Below, in pieces: positions 1 through 8,848 of a stretch of DNA of 64,000 nt. Both the position numbers and the translations under genes were made by a program. Source of the DNA: Streptosporangiaceae bacterium (GTDB taxonomy: Bacteria; Actinomycetota; Actinomycetes; Streptosporangiales; Streptosporangiaceae); assembly GCA_025934635.1 (NCBI GenBank), contig JAICWX010000003.1, forward strand, positions 1 through 64,000, written 5' to 3'. The stretch's first letter is position 1. The number at the start of each line of letters is the position of its first letter. The notes under the pieces are model-generated. The model worked only from the letters and a program-made list of their open reading frames with translations, made no database searches and had not been told where the DNA came from.

Positions 1-1
1 C

Positions 2-1741
2 CTGCACGCCAACCTGGACTTCGCGGTGCGGATCGGCGTGGACTGCTATGACCGGCTCTGCCAGGCCCGCGGCCCGCTGGCGGGCGAATGGCTGTTCTCC
101 GTCGCGGCCTTCTCCGGTACCGCTCCCGATCCCGACGCGCGCCTGGCCGACGACCTCGCCGACGAGCTGGCCTACCTCGGGATACCGCGCGGGGAACTGC
201 GGGAGAGGCTGCTCCGGATCCGGGACACCGACGTCCCGGCCTACCTGGACGCACTCCTCGAGGCCGTTCCCTGGGAGGACGTCGCGGTGGCCGGGTTCAC
301 CTCGACGTTCCAGCAGAACACCCCGTCGTTCGCGCTGGCCCGGCGGCTGAAGCAGCGCCATCCGGGCATCGTGACGGTGTTCGGCGGCGCCAACTTCGAC
401 GACGAGATGGGCCCGGAACTGGTCCGGGCCGTGGACTGCGTGGACATCGCCGTCATCGGGGAAGGCGACGAGACCTTCCCGCGCCTGCTCGCGGCCCTCG
501 CCGGGGGCAGCGACCTGGCGGCCGTGCCCGGCCTGGCGTACCGCGCGGACGGCGGCGTCACGGTAACGCCGCCCGCCCCCGCGGCGGTCCGGCTGGACGA
601 CCTGCCGCCGCCCGACTACGCGGAATACTTCGCCCGCGCCGAGGAACTCGGCCTGCTGCCCCGCGTCGGGCACCGCCGGACCTGGCTCCCCATCGAGACG
701 GCGCGGGGATGCTGGTGGGGCGCCAAGCATCACTGCACGTTCTGCGGGCTGAACGCGACGACGATGGCGTTCCGGTCCAAGTCACCGGAGCGGGTGCTCG
801 ACGAGCTGGCCGGCCAGGTCCGGCGGTACCGCAGCTTCCGCTTCGGGGCGGTCGACAACATCCTGGACACCGCGTACCTCACCAAGCTGTTCCCGCTGCT
901 CGCCGCCGACGAGACCGGGTACGAGCTCTTCTACGAGGTCAAGGCGAGCCTGCGGCGAGAGCAGCTGAAGGTGCTGGCGCAGGCTGGCGTCAGCCATATC
1001 CAGCCCGGCATCGAGTCGCTGAGCTCGCACGTGCTCCAGCTGATGCGCAAGGGCGTCCGCGCCAGCCAGAACGTCAACCTGCTGCGCTGGAGCCAGTACT
1101 ACGGCATCGAGGTCGACTGGAACCTGCTGTGGGGCTTCCCCGGCGAGACCGAGCAGGACTACCGGGACCAGGCAGCGGTCATGCCGCACCTGCGGCACCT
1201 GCGGCCGCCGGTGAGCACCGGCCGCGTCTGGCTGGAGCGGTTCAGCCCGCTGTTCACCGAACGGGACGCGTTCCCGCTTCGCCGCCGGGTGCCCGAGCGC
1301 AGCTACCGGTACGTCTATCCCGGTGACGTCGACCTCGACCGCGTCGCCTACTTCTTCGACTACGACCTGGCCGGCGGCCTGCCCGACGACGCGTACGCGG
1401 ACGTGGAGCAGGCCGCGGCCGACTGGACCGGCGCCTGGCAGGCGGACCAGCCGAAGCCGCCGGTGCTGACGTACTGGTCCGCGCCTGGCTTCGTCCAGAT
1501 CTACGACGAGCGGCGGCCGGGACAGGGCGGAACGTACACGTTCGAGAACACCCTCGCCGACCTGTACCTGGCCTGCACCGGCGGGCCGGTGACCGCCGCC
1601 GCGGTCCGGCGGCGGCTGGACCTGGCCCTGCCCGCGGACGGGATCGGCGAGGTATTCGGCGAGTTCGCCCGGCGCGGCCTGATGTTCCTCGACGGGCCGC
1701 ACGCCCTCGCCCTGGCGCTGCCCGCGGTGAAGGGGCGCTAG
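2..1741 (+). CDS. RiPP maturation radical SAM C-methyltransferase (B12-binding), 5'-truncated
   Basis: A cobalamin-type radical SAM enzyme. The reading frame is open from base 2 (the GTG at 26 lies inside the conserved N-terminal part), so the true start is left of the window. The first ~200 residues form a B12-binding-like fold (VFGGANFDDEMGPEL, IAVIGEGDETFPRLL). The radical SAM cluster is CWWGAKHHCTFC, a Cx7CxxC spacing with Cys codons at 710, 734 and 743. The C-terminal part keeps the family's RFSPLF and YRYVYP blocks. This pattern matches the family annotated as RiPP maturation radical SAM C-methyltransferase, which methylates ribosomal peptides at unactivated carbons. No precursor peptide is visible downstream, so one would have to lie left of the window. 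Its TAG and the stop of the convergent aldolase share the palindrome CTAG (1738-1741). Family call firm; substrate unknown. Confidence 0.88.
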   Translation: MHANLDFAVRIGVDCYDRLCQARGPLAGEWLFSVAAFSGTAPDPDARLADDLADELAYLGIPRGELRERLLRIRDTDVPAYLDALLEAVPWEDVAVAGFTSTFQQNTPSFALARRLKQRHPGIVTVFGGANFDDEMGPELVRAVDCVDIAVIGEGDETFPRLLAALAGGSDLAAVPGLAYRADGGVTVTPPAPAAVRLDDLPPPDYAEYFARAEELGLLPRVGHRRTWLPIETARGCWWGAKHHCTFCGLNATTMAFRSKSPERVLDELAGQVRRYRSFRFGAVDNILDTAYLTKLFPLLAADETGYELFYEVKASLRREQLKVLAQAGVSHIQPGIESLSSHVLQLMRKGVRASQNVNLLRWSQYYGIEVDWNLLWGFPGETEQDYRDQAAVMPHLRHLRPPVSTGRVWLERFSPLFTERDAFPLRRRVPERSYRYVYPGDVDLDRVAYFFDYDLAGGLPDDAYADVEQAAADWTGAWQADQPKPPVLTYWSAPGFVQIYDERRPGQGGTYTFENTLADLYLACTGGPVTAAAVRRRLDLALPADGIGEVFGEFARRGLMFLDGPHALALALPAVKGR

Positions 1742-2478
1742 CCCTGGCTTTGTTTCGCCCAGGCCCGGGCCTGGGCGGCCTGGGCGGCGGTGTCGCGGAC
1801 GATGGCGGAGGCGTCGGCGGTGACGGTGATAAGGGTGCAGCCGGCCGCGCGGTACCGGCCGGCGGTGGCGCCGTCGGAGGCATGCACCCCGGCCGGCTTG
1901 CCCGCGGCGGCGCAGGCGGCCCAGATCCGCTTGAAGGCCGGGCCCAGCACCGGGTCGTCCGGGTCGAGCTCGCAGCCCAGGGAGAACGACAGGTCGCGCG
2001 GGCCGACGTAGATACCGTCCACGCCGTCGACCGCCAGGGTGTCGTCGAGGCTGGCCACGGCTTCCGCCGATTCCACCATGACCAGGCAGAACGGGTCGCT
2101 GGCGGCGAGCACGCCGCCCGCCGAACGGCGCCCGGCGGGCGGGTAGCGGACCGCGCTGGCTACGTCCCGGGCCTGGGCGGCGGAATCCACGTTCGGCACG
2201 ATGATGCCCTCGCAGCCCAGGTCGAGGGCGCGTCCGATGTCGGCCGGGTGCGCATGCCGGACCCGGCCGACGGGGGCCGCCCCGGCCAGCCGGATCGCGT
2301 CGGTCATCGCGGGCAGGTCGTGCTCGGTGGCCCCGCCGTGCTGCAGGTCGATCACCACGTAGTCGAGCCCGGCGGCGGCCAGCAGCCGGACGCTCAGCGG
2401 CGACGGGATCGCCGACCAGGCGCCGTAGAGCGGTTCGCGGGCGGCGAGCCGGGAGCGGAAGGCGGGGGCCGTTAGCAT
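1738..2478 (-). CDS. HpcH/HpaI family aldolase/citrate lyase-type protein
   Basis: 246 residues, a full-length class II HpcH/HpaI aldolase (2-keto-3-deoxy acid aldolase type). The ATG at 2478 begins MLTAPAFRSRL, the expected family N-terminus; the frame stays open upstream but that part has no family similarity. Visible motifs are YVVIDLQHGG (base/metal region), the GCEGIIVPN strand, the acidic metal ligand in VMVESAEA, and GIYVGPRDLSFSLG near the end. Family members cleave 2-keto-4-hydroxy acids to pyruvate plus an aldehyde. It overlaps the radical SAM gene tail to tail by 4 bp and is divergent from the ABC exporter genes. Substrate and link to its neighbours are unknown. Confidence 0.9.
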   Translation of the reverse strand: MLTAPAFRSRLAAREPLYGAWSAIPSPLSVRLLAAAGLDYVVIDLQHGGATEHDLPAMTDAIRLAGAAPVGRVRHAHPADIGRALDLGCEGIIVPNVDSAAQARDVASAVRYPPAGRRSAGGVLAASDPFCLVMVESAEAVASLDDTLAVDGVDGIYVGPRDLSFSLGCELDPDDPVLGPAFKRIWAACAAAGKPAGVHASDGATAGRYRAAGCTLITVTADASAIVRDTAAQAAQARAWAKQSQG

Positions 2479-2514
2479 AAGGCCAGCGAACCACAGCCCA
2501 TCCCCCGGCCGCGC

Positions 2515-2531
2515 GTGGGGGTAAGCCCCAC
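2515..2531. promoter_or_regulatory. Palindrome GTGGGG-N5-CCCCAC upstream of ABC exporter
   Basis: A perfect inverted repeat with 6-bp arms, 59 bp before the ATG of the ATP-binding gene at 2591 and 36 bp before the divergent aldolase start. A near-identical palindrome lies 53 bp before the second ABC gene (10026-10039). The shared position suggests an operator, possibly for the NarL-type regulator at 8207-8848. That link is inference. Confidence 0.45.
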
Positions 2532-2590
2532 CCCCAACCCGGCGGGCGGCACCATTGGGCCGGCCGGCCCGCCCCGGCACGCTGGAATGC

Positions 2591-3370
2591 ATGCCGACGC
2601 AGACCGCTGAGAACCTCTTTGTCACGGAAGAAACCGCCACCGCCCCCGTCGTGCTGGACGGGGTAACCAAGCGCTACGGCCGCCGCCGGGGCGCGGTGGC
2701 GGCGCTCGACCAGGTATCCCTGTCGTTCGCCGCCGGGTCGTTTACCGCGGTGCTGGGCGTCTCGGGATCCGGCAAGTCGACGCTGCTGCAGTGCGCGGCC
2801 GGGCTCGAGCGCCCCACCGCCGGCACGGTGCGGCTGTGCGGGACCGGGCTGGCCGGGCTCTCCCAGCGCCGCCAGGCGGTGCTGCGGCGGCAGCGCGTCG
2901 GCTTCGTGTTCCAGGACCTCAACCTGCTGCCCGAGCTGACGGTGGCGGAAAACATCGCGCTGCCGCTGCGGCTGGACCGGCGGCCCGCGGGCCGGGCGGA
3001 CATCGAGCTGGCCGCGGCCCGGGTGGGCCTGGGCGGCGACCAGCTCCGGCGCCGCCCGGCGCACCTGTCCGGCGGGCAGCAGCAGCGGGTGGCGATCGCC
3101 CGGGCGCTGATCACCCGGCCGGAAGTGATCTTCGCCGACGAGCCGACGGGGGCGCTGGACCCGCACACCGCCGCCGGCGTGCTGCAGCTGCTGCGCGGGG
3201 CCGCGGACGGCACCACCGTGGTGATCGTCACCCACGATCCGCAGGTGACGCGGTTCTGCGACCGGGCCGTGTTCCTGTACGCGGGCCGGGTGGACCGGGT
3301 GCTTGACGGCCCGGAGCCCGCGCTCGTGGCCCGGGTCCTGCACGAGCTGGGCGAGCGGGGGCGGAACTGA
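2591..3370 (+). CDS. ABC transporter ATP-binding protein, MacB/LolD-like
   Basis: 259 residues. It powers the FtsX-type permease encoded 1 bp downstream. Walker A is GVSGSGKST, the signature is LSGGQQQRVAIARAL, Walker B is VIFADEPTGALD, and the switch His is in VIVTHDP. DEPTGALD and the FVFQDLNLLPELTVAENI Q-loop are typical of the MacB/LolD subgroup used for export or lipid extraction. An in-frame TTG lies at 2555, but the ATG at 2591 fits the family length and follows a GGA-containing stretch, so it is preferred. Its stop overlaps the permease ATG (TGATG), so the pair is translationally coupled. Substrate unknown; in actinomycetes such pairs often export antimicrobial peptides or lipids. Confidence 0.93.
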   Translation: MPTQTAENLFVTEETATAPVVLDGVTKRYGRRRGAVAALDQVSLSFAAGSFTAVLGVSGSGKSTLLQCAAGLERPTAGTVRLCGTGLAGLSQRRQAVLRRQRVGFVFQDLNLLPELTVAENIALPLRLDRRPAGRADIELAAARVGLGGDQLRRRPAHLSGGQQQRVAIARALITRPEVIFADEPTGALDPHTAAGVLQLLRGAADGTTVVIVTHDPQVTRFCDRAVFLYAGRVDRVLDGPEPALVARVLHELGERGRN

Positions 3371-5595
3371 TGCGCGGCTGGATGCTGGCCGGGATCCGCC
3401 GTGCTCCCGGCCCGCTGATCGGCACGGTGGTCTCGGCCGCCACCGCGGCGGCCATGTCGGTGGCGGCGCTGTCCATCGCGGTCGCGCACACCGAGGCCCC
3501 GGCCGGCCGGCTGGCCGGCGCCAGCGTGGTGGTGGCGGCCGATACGAAACTGCACGTCACCATCGGCCACGGCGACGACGCGCACCAGAGCCTCCCGCTG
3601 GCGGCCTACCGCGGTGTCCCCGCCGCGCTAGCCGGGCAGCTGGCCCGGGTCCCCGGCGTAGCCCGCGCGGCCGGCGAATCGGGTTTCCCCGGTGGCGTGG
3701 TCCGGCCCGGTGACGTGGACCTGGTCGCGGTGACGGCCGAGCCGGGTGTCCCGGCCGGCGTGCTGGCGGGGCGGATCCGCACCGCCCTGCCCGGCGGCCG
3801 GGGCTACACGGTCGCGACCGGCGCGGCCCGCGGCGACGTCGCCGACCTGAACGCCGCCGTCGAGCGGTCGCAGGGCCAGGTCCTGGGCGTAGCGATCATC
3901 CCGCCGATCGTGCTGATCTCGCTGTTCGTGCTGGCCGCCACGACCGGGCTGGCGGTGAACCTGCGGCGGCGGCGGTACGCGCTGCTGCGCACGGTCGGCG
4001 CCACCCGCGGCCAGGTCCGCCGGGCCATCTGGGCCGAGCTGGCCGGGTGCGGCCTGGCCGGCGGCCTGCTGGGCTGGCTGCCGGGCGCCGCGCTGGGCAC
4101 GCTGGGCGTGCACGCGCTGGCCGCGCACCAGCTGCTGCCGGCCGCCTCGGCCGCCTGGCAGACCCCGTGGCTGCTGCCCATCGCGGTCGGCGTCAGCGTC
4201 ATCGTCGCCGTGCTGAGCGGGCAGGTCGCGGCCCGCCGGGCGGCCCGGACCTCACCGGCCCAGGCGCTGCGGGAGACCGCTACTGAACGCAGGTGGCCGC
4301 ATCCGGTCCGGATCGGTCTGGGCCTGGCCGCGGCGGCCGGGGCCGGCACCCTGGTGGCGTTCACGTTCGGCCAGAAGAGCGCGGCGGGCCAGCTCGCGCT
4401 GGCGTTCCCGCTGCTGCTGACCACCATGGTGGCGGTGGCCCTGCTCGGCCCGGTTCTGGTGGCGCTGGCGGCCGGGCTGGCCCGGCCGCTGCGGGCGCTC
4501 GGCGGCCCGTCGGCCCGGCTGGCGCTGGCCGCGATCGCGGCGCAGCCGCGCCGCACCGCCTCGGCGGTCATCCCGGTGGCCATGGCGGTCGCCCTGGTCG
4601 GCTGCGTCTACTTCGCCGACGCCTCCATCACGCACGCCACCGTCACCCAGGCGGCGAGCACCGTGACGGCCGACCGGGTGATCACCGGCCCCGGCCTCAC
4701 CGGCGGCGCCCTGCAGCAGTTCCGGGCGCGGCCCGGGGTGCGCGCCGCGGCCGGGGTTTCGCCGCTGACCGTGGCGGCCGCCGACCCGGACCTGGAGCCG
4801 GTCAACGGCGAGGCCGTGGCCGGCGGCCCGCTCGGCCAGGTCCTCGACCTGGGCGTCACCGCCGGCCGCCTGGCGGAACTGCGCCCCGGGCAGCTCGCGG
4901 TGAGCAAGCTGGAAGCGGACCCGGGCGCCATGGGCGTGCACGTCGGCTCGCGGGTCACCGTGTACCTGCCGGACGGCACGCCGTACCGGGCCACGGTCAG
5001 CGCGGTGTACGCCCGCTCGCTGGCCGCGGGTGACTTGCTGATCCCGGCCGCGGTGGCGGCCGGTCACACCGGCACCGCCGCCGGGTTCGGCCAGGTCCTG
5101 GTCAGCGGGGGCAGCCCGGCGGACCTGGCCGGGCTGGCGGCCGGCCACCCCGGATGGCAGGTAGCCAGCCGGGCCGCGGCCACCGCCGCGGCCATGCGGA
5201 GCGCCGACCAGGACAACTTCGCCAACGACCTGATCCTCGGGGTGGTGGCCGCGCTGGCCGCCGTGGCCCTGGTGAACACGCTGGCCGTGTCCACCCTGGA
5301 GCGGCGGCGGGTGCTGCGGCTGCTCGGCCGGGTGGGCGCGACCCGCGGGCAGGCGGCGGCGGTGTTCGGCTGGCAGGCCGCGTTCGTGATCGTCACCGGG
5401 CTGGCCGCCGGGACGGCGGCAGGCACGCTGACCCTGTTCGCGGTGACCCGGGCCGCCACCGGGAGCTGGACACCGTACATCCCGCTCGGCCCGGCGGCCG
5501 GGCTGGCCGGGGCCGTGATCGCCCTCACCGCCGGGGCCGTCATGATCCCCTTCTGGGCGATGCGCCGCCGCGAGCCGTCCCTGTCCCCGGCGTGA
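3370..5595 (+). CDS. FtsX-like ABC transporter permease
   Basis: 741 residues, partner of the ATPase just upstream (1-bp overlap). It has the usual layout of large actinobacterial FtsX permeases: an N-terminal membrane segment (about residues 14-36), a periplasmic stretch, a first FtsX core with membrane helices at about 175-295 (LRRRRYALLRTVGATRGQVRR), two further helices near 310-365, a second extracytoplasmic domain, and a second FtsX core from about 615 (LERRRVLRLLGRVGATRGQ) to the end. The duplicated 'RxVGATRGQ' cytoplasmic loops are the coupling-helix signature. Alanine-rich but with no frameshift visible. Cargo cannot be inferred from sequence. Confidence 0.92.
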   Translation: MRGWMLAGIRRAPGPLIGTVVSAATAAAMSVAALSIAVAHTEAPAGRLAGASVVVAADTKLHVTIGHGDDAHQSLPLAAYRGVPAALAGQLARVPGVARAAGESGFPGGVVRPGDVDLVAVTAEPGVPAGVLAGRIRTALPGGRGYTVATGAARGDVADLNAAVERSQGQVLGVAIIPPIVLISLFVLAATTGLAVNLRRRRYALLRTVGATRGQVRRAIWAELAGCGLAGGLLGWLPGAALGTLGVHALAAHQLLPAASAAWQTPWLLPIAVGVSVIVAVLSGQVAARRAARTSPAQALRETATERRWPHPVRIGLGLAAAAGAGTLVAFTFGQKSAAGQLALAFPLLLTTMVAVALLGPVLVALAAGLARPLRALGGPSARLALAAIAAQPRRTASAVIPVAMAVALVGCVYFADASITHATVTQAASTVTADRVITGPGLTGGALQQFRARPGVRAAAGVSPLTVAAADPDLEPVNGEAVAGGPLGQVLDLGVTAGRLAELRPGQLAVSKLEADPGAMGVHVGSRVTVYLPDGTPYRATVSAVYARSLAAGDLLIPAAVAAGHTGTAAGFGQVLVSGGSPADLAGLAAGHPGWQVASRAAATAAAMRSADQDNFANDLILGVVAALAAVALVNTLAVSTLERRRVLRLLGRVGATRGQAAAVFGWQAAFVIVTGLAAGTAAGTLTLFAVTRAATGSWTPYIPLGPAAGLAGAVIALTAGAVMIPFWAMRRREPSLSPA

Positions 5596-5606
5596 ACGCG
5601 TCCGGC

Positions 5607-6509
5607 TCAGCCCGCTACGCGCATCTCGTACCACCGGCCGCCGTTGAGGTCGAGGCCGTTGCCGCTGGCCTGGCCCGGGCCGTCGTCGCCGATGTAGGTG
5701 TAGAGGGGATGGCCGTCATAGGTCATCTGGCGGCCGCCGCCCGGCCTGCTGATCGTGCCGAACCGGCCCGGGATGCCCTGGCCGGCCTGGGGACTACCGG
5801 TCACCGGCGGCCAGTAGGCAGCACACGACCCGGTGCAGGTCGAAGCGGTCGGGCGGTCCGGCGCAAACCAGTACAGCGTCAGGCCACGGGCGTTGGCCAG
5901 CACTTCGACGCCGCGGATCTTCGTGACCTTCAGGGTCGTCCCGGCGGTGGTGACGGCCGGCGACGGCGGCCTGCTGGCGGAGACCTCGGCCACGGCGAGC
6001 AGGGCCAGGGCGGCCACCGAGACGGCGCCGACCACGCCGATCACCCGGGACAGCGCGGCCCGCACCTGCTCCACCAGCCGGGCCGTGCGGCTGACCGATC
6101 CGTCCGCCGGGGCCGCGGGGCCGGCCGCGATCGCGGCCAGGGCCAGCACGCCGAAGGCGGCCACCTCGATCAGCCCGGCCGCGATCCCGGCCCGGGTGCG
6201 GATCTCCCGGAACCCGAACAACCCGGTCAGCACGGCTAGCAGGTAGGCGGCCAGGGTGGACAGCGCGAATCCGGCGCTCCCGGCGGCGGCCAGCCAGCTA
6301 TGCGTCACCAGCACCGCCACCGCCAGGATGAACGCCACCACGACCTGCACCAGGAACAGCCAGCCGATCACCGGTATGGACCGGTATCCGGTCAGGTACA
6401 GGTCCAGGTGGACGCCGCCCGATACGGCCAGCAGCAGCGCCCCCGCGGCCTGCAGCCACAGCTGGGTCCGGCGGCCTGGTTTGTACCGCCGGTGTCTGCC
6501 TGTGGCCAT
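5607..6509 (-). CDS. Membrane protein with C-terminal Lipoprotein_15-type (Yx(FWY)xxD) domain
   Basis: 300 residues. The N-terminal half has about five membrane segments (WLQAAGALLLAVSGG, VIGWLFLVQVVVAFILAV, GIAAGLIEVAAFGVLALAAI and others). The C-terminal ~110 residues are extracytoplasmic and carry the two-part repeat seen in actinobacterial 'secreted repeat' lipoproteins: LYWFAPDRPTASTCTGSCA, then YDGHPLYTYIGDDGPGQASG. A GTG at 6533 is in frame, but the ATG at 6509 is preceded by GGGGAGGG at a good distance and is chosen. Family members are of unknown function and are sometimes linked to electron transfer or cell-surface stress. It runs opposite to the exporter genes and ends 11 bp from the permease stop. 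Confidence 0.8.
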   Translation of the reverse strand: MATGRHRRYKPGRRTQLWLQAAGALLLAVSGGVHLDLYLTGYRSIPVIGWLFLVQVVVAFILAVAVLVTHSWLAAAGSAGFALSTLAAYLLAVLTGLFGFREIRTRAGIAAGLIEVAAFGVLALAAIAAGPAAPADGSVSRTARLVEQVRAALSRVIGVVGAVSVAALALLAVAEVSASRPPSPAVTTAGTTLKVTKIRGVEVLANARGLTLYWFAPDRPTASTCTGSCAAYWPPVTGSPQAGQGIPGRFGTISRPGGGRQMTYDGHPLYTYIGDDGPGQASGNGLDLNGGRWYEMRVAG

Positions 6510-6652
6510 CCGCCCTCCCCGTCCCGCGAACACCTTAGACCCTCATCTGCGGCCTTCGCCGGAATCGGTTTCGCCAGCACATTAGTGCGACAGATGACCG
6601 AATCTGGGAGGTTCTGCGTGATGCCGGTGGGTCGGACGGGTCCGGTGGTCCG

Positions 6653-8053
6653 TCAGAACGAGGCGGTCTGGGGAGCGGTGTTGATCATGGCCTGGTCGGT
6701 CGCGCCCGCTCCGTTGTTCACCATCGTGACCGGCTGCGCCAGGCCGAAGTTCGCGCAGTTGAGGTTGTCGAAGGAACCTGCCAGCCGGTTCGCCAGGAAG
6801 GTGTACAGGCTATCGCCCGCCGTGGGCACCGGCGAGGGCTGGGTCTGGAGCAAGGCCTGGTTGGCCGCGATGAACGGGCCCTGGATGTTGATCAGGTTCT
6901 GGCAGAACATCTGCGGGCTGCTGCTCTCCTGGTTCCGGTTGCTGACCGGCGCCTGACCGATCTCGGACCGGTAGAGGTTGGTCTTGGCCAGGTCGATGCT
7001 GCCGCCCCGGTCCAGCACCATTCCGTCGTTCTCCGGCACCAGGGCGGCGTTCTTCGGCTCGTTCCTGGCCGCGAACAGTTCGTCCAGCGCCTGGGAGGTG
7101 GTCATGGCGCCGTGGTTGCCCAGGTCGGGTGCCTCGAACGAGGCACAGCCGAACGCCGGGTCGAGGAAGTCGTCGATGAGGGCGTTGTCGCTCCCGTTCC
7201 TCAGCACCTTGGCGCCCGGCAGGCGCGCCTTGTTGGCCGCGGTGTCCTGCGCGGTCCGGCCGGTGGCCGGGTCGAGCAGGTACGCCGTGGTCACGTTGTC
7301 GCTCGGGTCCTGGTCGACCATGTTGAAGTTACGCACCGACGGACACTCGCGGCCGGTTCCGAGCGCGCCGGCGGTCGCCACCATCCGCTTGGACATCCCG
7401 GCGGCCGGCACGGTCAGCTTCCCGGCCCGCTCGAGGGCGAAGGCCGCCTTGAAGAAGGCCGGCCCGTTGCAGAACGACACCTGCCCGAAGGGCGAGCCCG
7501 GCTCGCCGTCGGTGCACCGGCCCTCCGCCAGTGCGCCCGCCGTCGCGCCCTCCTGGCGCAGCGCCTCGCCGTTGAACCCGATGTCGATCGTGACGATCGC
7601 GTGCCTGGGCAGCTTCGGCATCACCGGCTTGACGGCGGGCTTGGTCCCCTTGGTGATGACCAGCGGGTTGTACACCGACAGCTTCCCGGTGGCCGGGTCC
7701 AGGATGGTGGCCTGGGCGAACGCCCCGAGCTGCAATGAGTTGATCATCTGGCAGCCGGAGGCGGCGGGCGACGTGCCGGCCGGCCCGGTCAGCAGGAACG
7801 GCGTGGCCAGCCCCTTGGCGGTCAGCGGGTGGGCCGGGATCACGATGTTGCAGTCGGTATTGACGGCCGTGGACGTGACGCCCTGCGAGGAGGATGCCGC
7901 GGCCTGGTGGACCTTGGCCGGGCTGCCGCCTGAGGAAGCGACGACGACGCCGGCTCCCAGGCCCACAGCCAGCACCGCGGTGACCGGGACGACGACCCGC
8001 GCCGTGCGCTTTCTCCCGCGGCGACGTACCGACGGCTGACCGCTGACAAGCAT
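6653..8053 (-). CDS. Exported hypothetical protein with paired cysteines
   Basis: 466 residues, not assigned to a named family. After a basic N-terminus (RRRGRKRTAR) one hydrophobic segment (about 20-40, VVVPVTAVLAVGLGAGVVVA) acts as signal anchor or signal peptide. The rest is soluble, and I count eight Cys (e.g. NTDCNIV, ASGCQM, GRCTDG, VSFCNG, RECPSV, FGCASF, QMFCQN, NLNCAN), enough for several disulfides outside the cell. Recurrent phrases such as NMVDQDPSDNVTTAYLL and NGSDNALIDDFLDPAFGC resemble conserved hypothetical secreted proteins I recall from actinomycetes. The start ATG is preceded by GGAGGTGG with 5-bp spacing. It stands alone; two 11-bp direct repeats lie about 80 bp upstream. 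Confidence 0.82.
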   Translation of the reverse strand: MLVSGQPSVRRRGRKRTARVVVPVTAVLAVGLGAGVVVASSGGSPAKVHQAAASSSQGVTSTAVNTDCNIVIPAHPLTAKGLATPFLLTGPAGTSPAASGCQMINSLQLGAFAQATILDPATGKLSVYNPLVITKGTKPAVKPVMPKLPRHAIVTIDIGFNGEALRQEGATAGALAEGRCTDGEPGSPFGQVSFCNGPAFFKAAFALERAGKLTVPAAGMSKRMVATAGALGTGRECPSVRNFNMVDQDPSDNVTTAYLLDPATGRTAQDTAANKARLPGAKVLRNGSDNALIDDFLDPAFGCASFEAPDLGNHGAMTTSQALDELFAARNEPKNAALVPENDGMVLDRGGSIDLAKTNLYRSEIGQAPVSNRNQESSSPQMFCQNLINIQGPFIAANQALLQTQPSPVPTAGDSLYTFLANRLAGSFDNLNCANFGLAQPVTMVNNGAGATDQAMINTAPQTASF

Positions 8054-8131
8054 GAATCCACCTCCGCTGGAGGCGTCCCGCTGACGCTCCCGGGCGTCAC
8101 CATAGGACAGGAAGCAGCGACCCGGTCGGCA

Positions 8132-8153
8132 GGTAAGGAGTCGGTAAGGACTA
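8132..8153. repeat. Tandem 11-bp direct repeat GGTAAGGAGTC / GGTAAGGACTA
   Basis: Two head-to-tail 11-mers, 9 of 11 bases identical, lie 79-100 bp upstream of the exported-protein gene (start 8053, minus strand). An 11-bp period puts both half-sites on one helix face, the layout used by many response-regulator and SARP-type binding sites. No assignment to a particular regulator is possible. Confidence 0.4.
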
Positions 8154-8206
8154 TCCGGTTCCGGCGTCCGGCCACGCCCGGCCGACGGCGGCTCCTTAAC
8201 GGATTC

Positions 8207-8848
8207 TTACGTGCCGAGGTACTTCAGGACGGCCAGGACCCGGCGGTGGTCGGTGCCGGTGGGCGGCAGGTCGAGCTTGATGAAGATGTTCGTGACGTAC
8301 TTCTCCACCGCGCTCGGGCTCACCTTGAGCTCGGCCACGATGCCGGTGTTGGACTTGCCCTCGGCCATCAGCTGCAGCACCTGCTGCTCGCGCGGGGTGA
8401 GCCGGTCCATCGGGTCGTCGCGGCGGCGGACCAGGAGCTGCGCGACCACCTCCGGGTCCAGCGCGGTGCCGCCCCCGGCCACCCGGCGCACCGCGTCCAG
8501 GAAATCCCGCACGTGCGCTACCCGGTCCTTGAGCAGGTAGCCGACCGAGCTGGTGGCCTCGGACAGCAGGTCGGTGGCGTAGCTCTCCTCCACGTACTGG
8601 GACAGCACCAGCACCGCGACGTCCGGGAACTGGCGGCGGATGACCAGGGCGGCCCGGATGCCCTCGTCGGTGTACGTGGGCGGCATCCGGACGTCGATGA
8701 CGGCCAGGTCCGGCCGGTGTTCCGACACTGCCCGGAGCAGCTGCCCGGCGTCCGGCACGGCCTCGACGACCTCGAAGCCGCCGTCGGTGAGCATCCGGGT
8801 GAGCCCGTCCCGCAGCAGGACCGAGTCTTCGGCGATCACGATTCGCAT
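8207..8848 (-). CDS. NarL/LuxR-type response regulator
   Basis: 213 residues. The receiver domain (1-120) has the acidic pair near the N-terminus (AEDS), phospho-acceptor D52 in AVIDVRMPP and the conserved Lys in GYLLKDRV. The C-terminal LuxR-type HTH occupies about 147-207 (LTPREQQVLQLMAEGKSNTGI). It is the cognate partner of the histidine kinase upstream, whose 3' end overlaps this start by 13 bp. The pair is divergent from an ABC-2 exporter operon at 10093, the usual arrangement of LiaRS/DesKR-like systems controlling an exporter. Phosphorylated dimers would be expected to bind an inverted repeat; the palindromes at 10026-10039 and 2515-2531 are candidates. Confidence 0.95.
   Translation of the reverse strand: MRIVIAEDSVLLRDGLTRMLTDGGFEVVEAVPDAGQLLRAVSEHRPDLAVIDVRMPPTYTDEGIRAALVIRRQFPDVAVLVLSQYVEESYATDLLSEATSSVGYLLKDRVAHVRDFLDAVRRVAGGGTALDPEVVAQLLVRRRDDPMDRLTPREQQVLQLMAEGKSNTGIVAELKVSPSAVEKYVTNIFIKLDLPPTGTDHRRVLAVLKYLGT

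Noticed and set aside
782..3343. An 853-codon open frame antisense to the radical SAM and ABC genes
   Set aside because: Low-complexity product; it crosses three well-supported genes on both strands.
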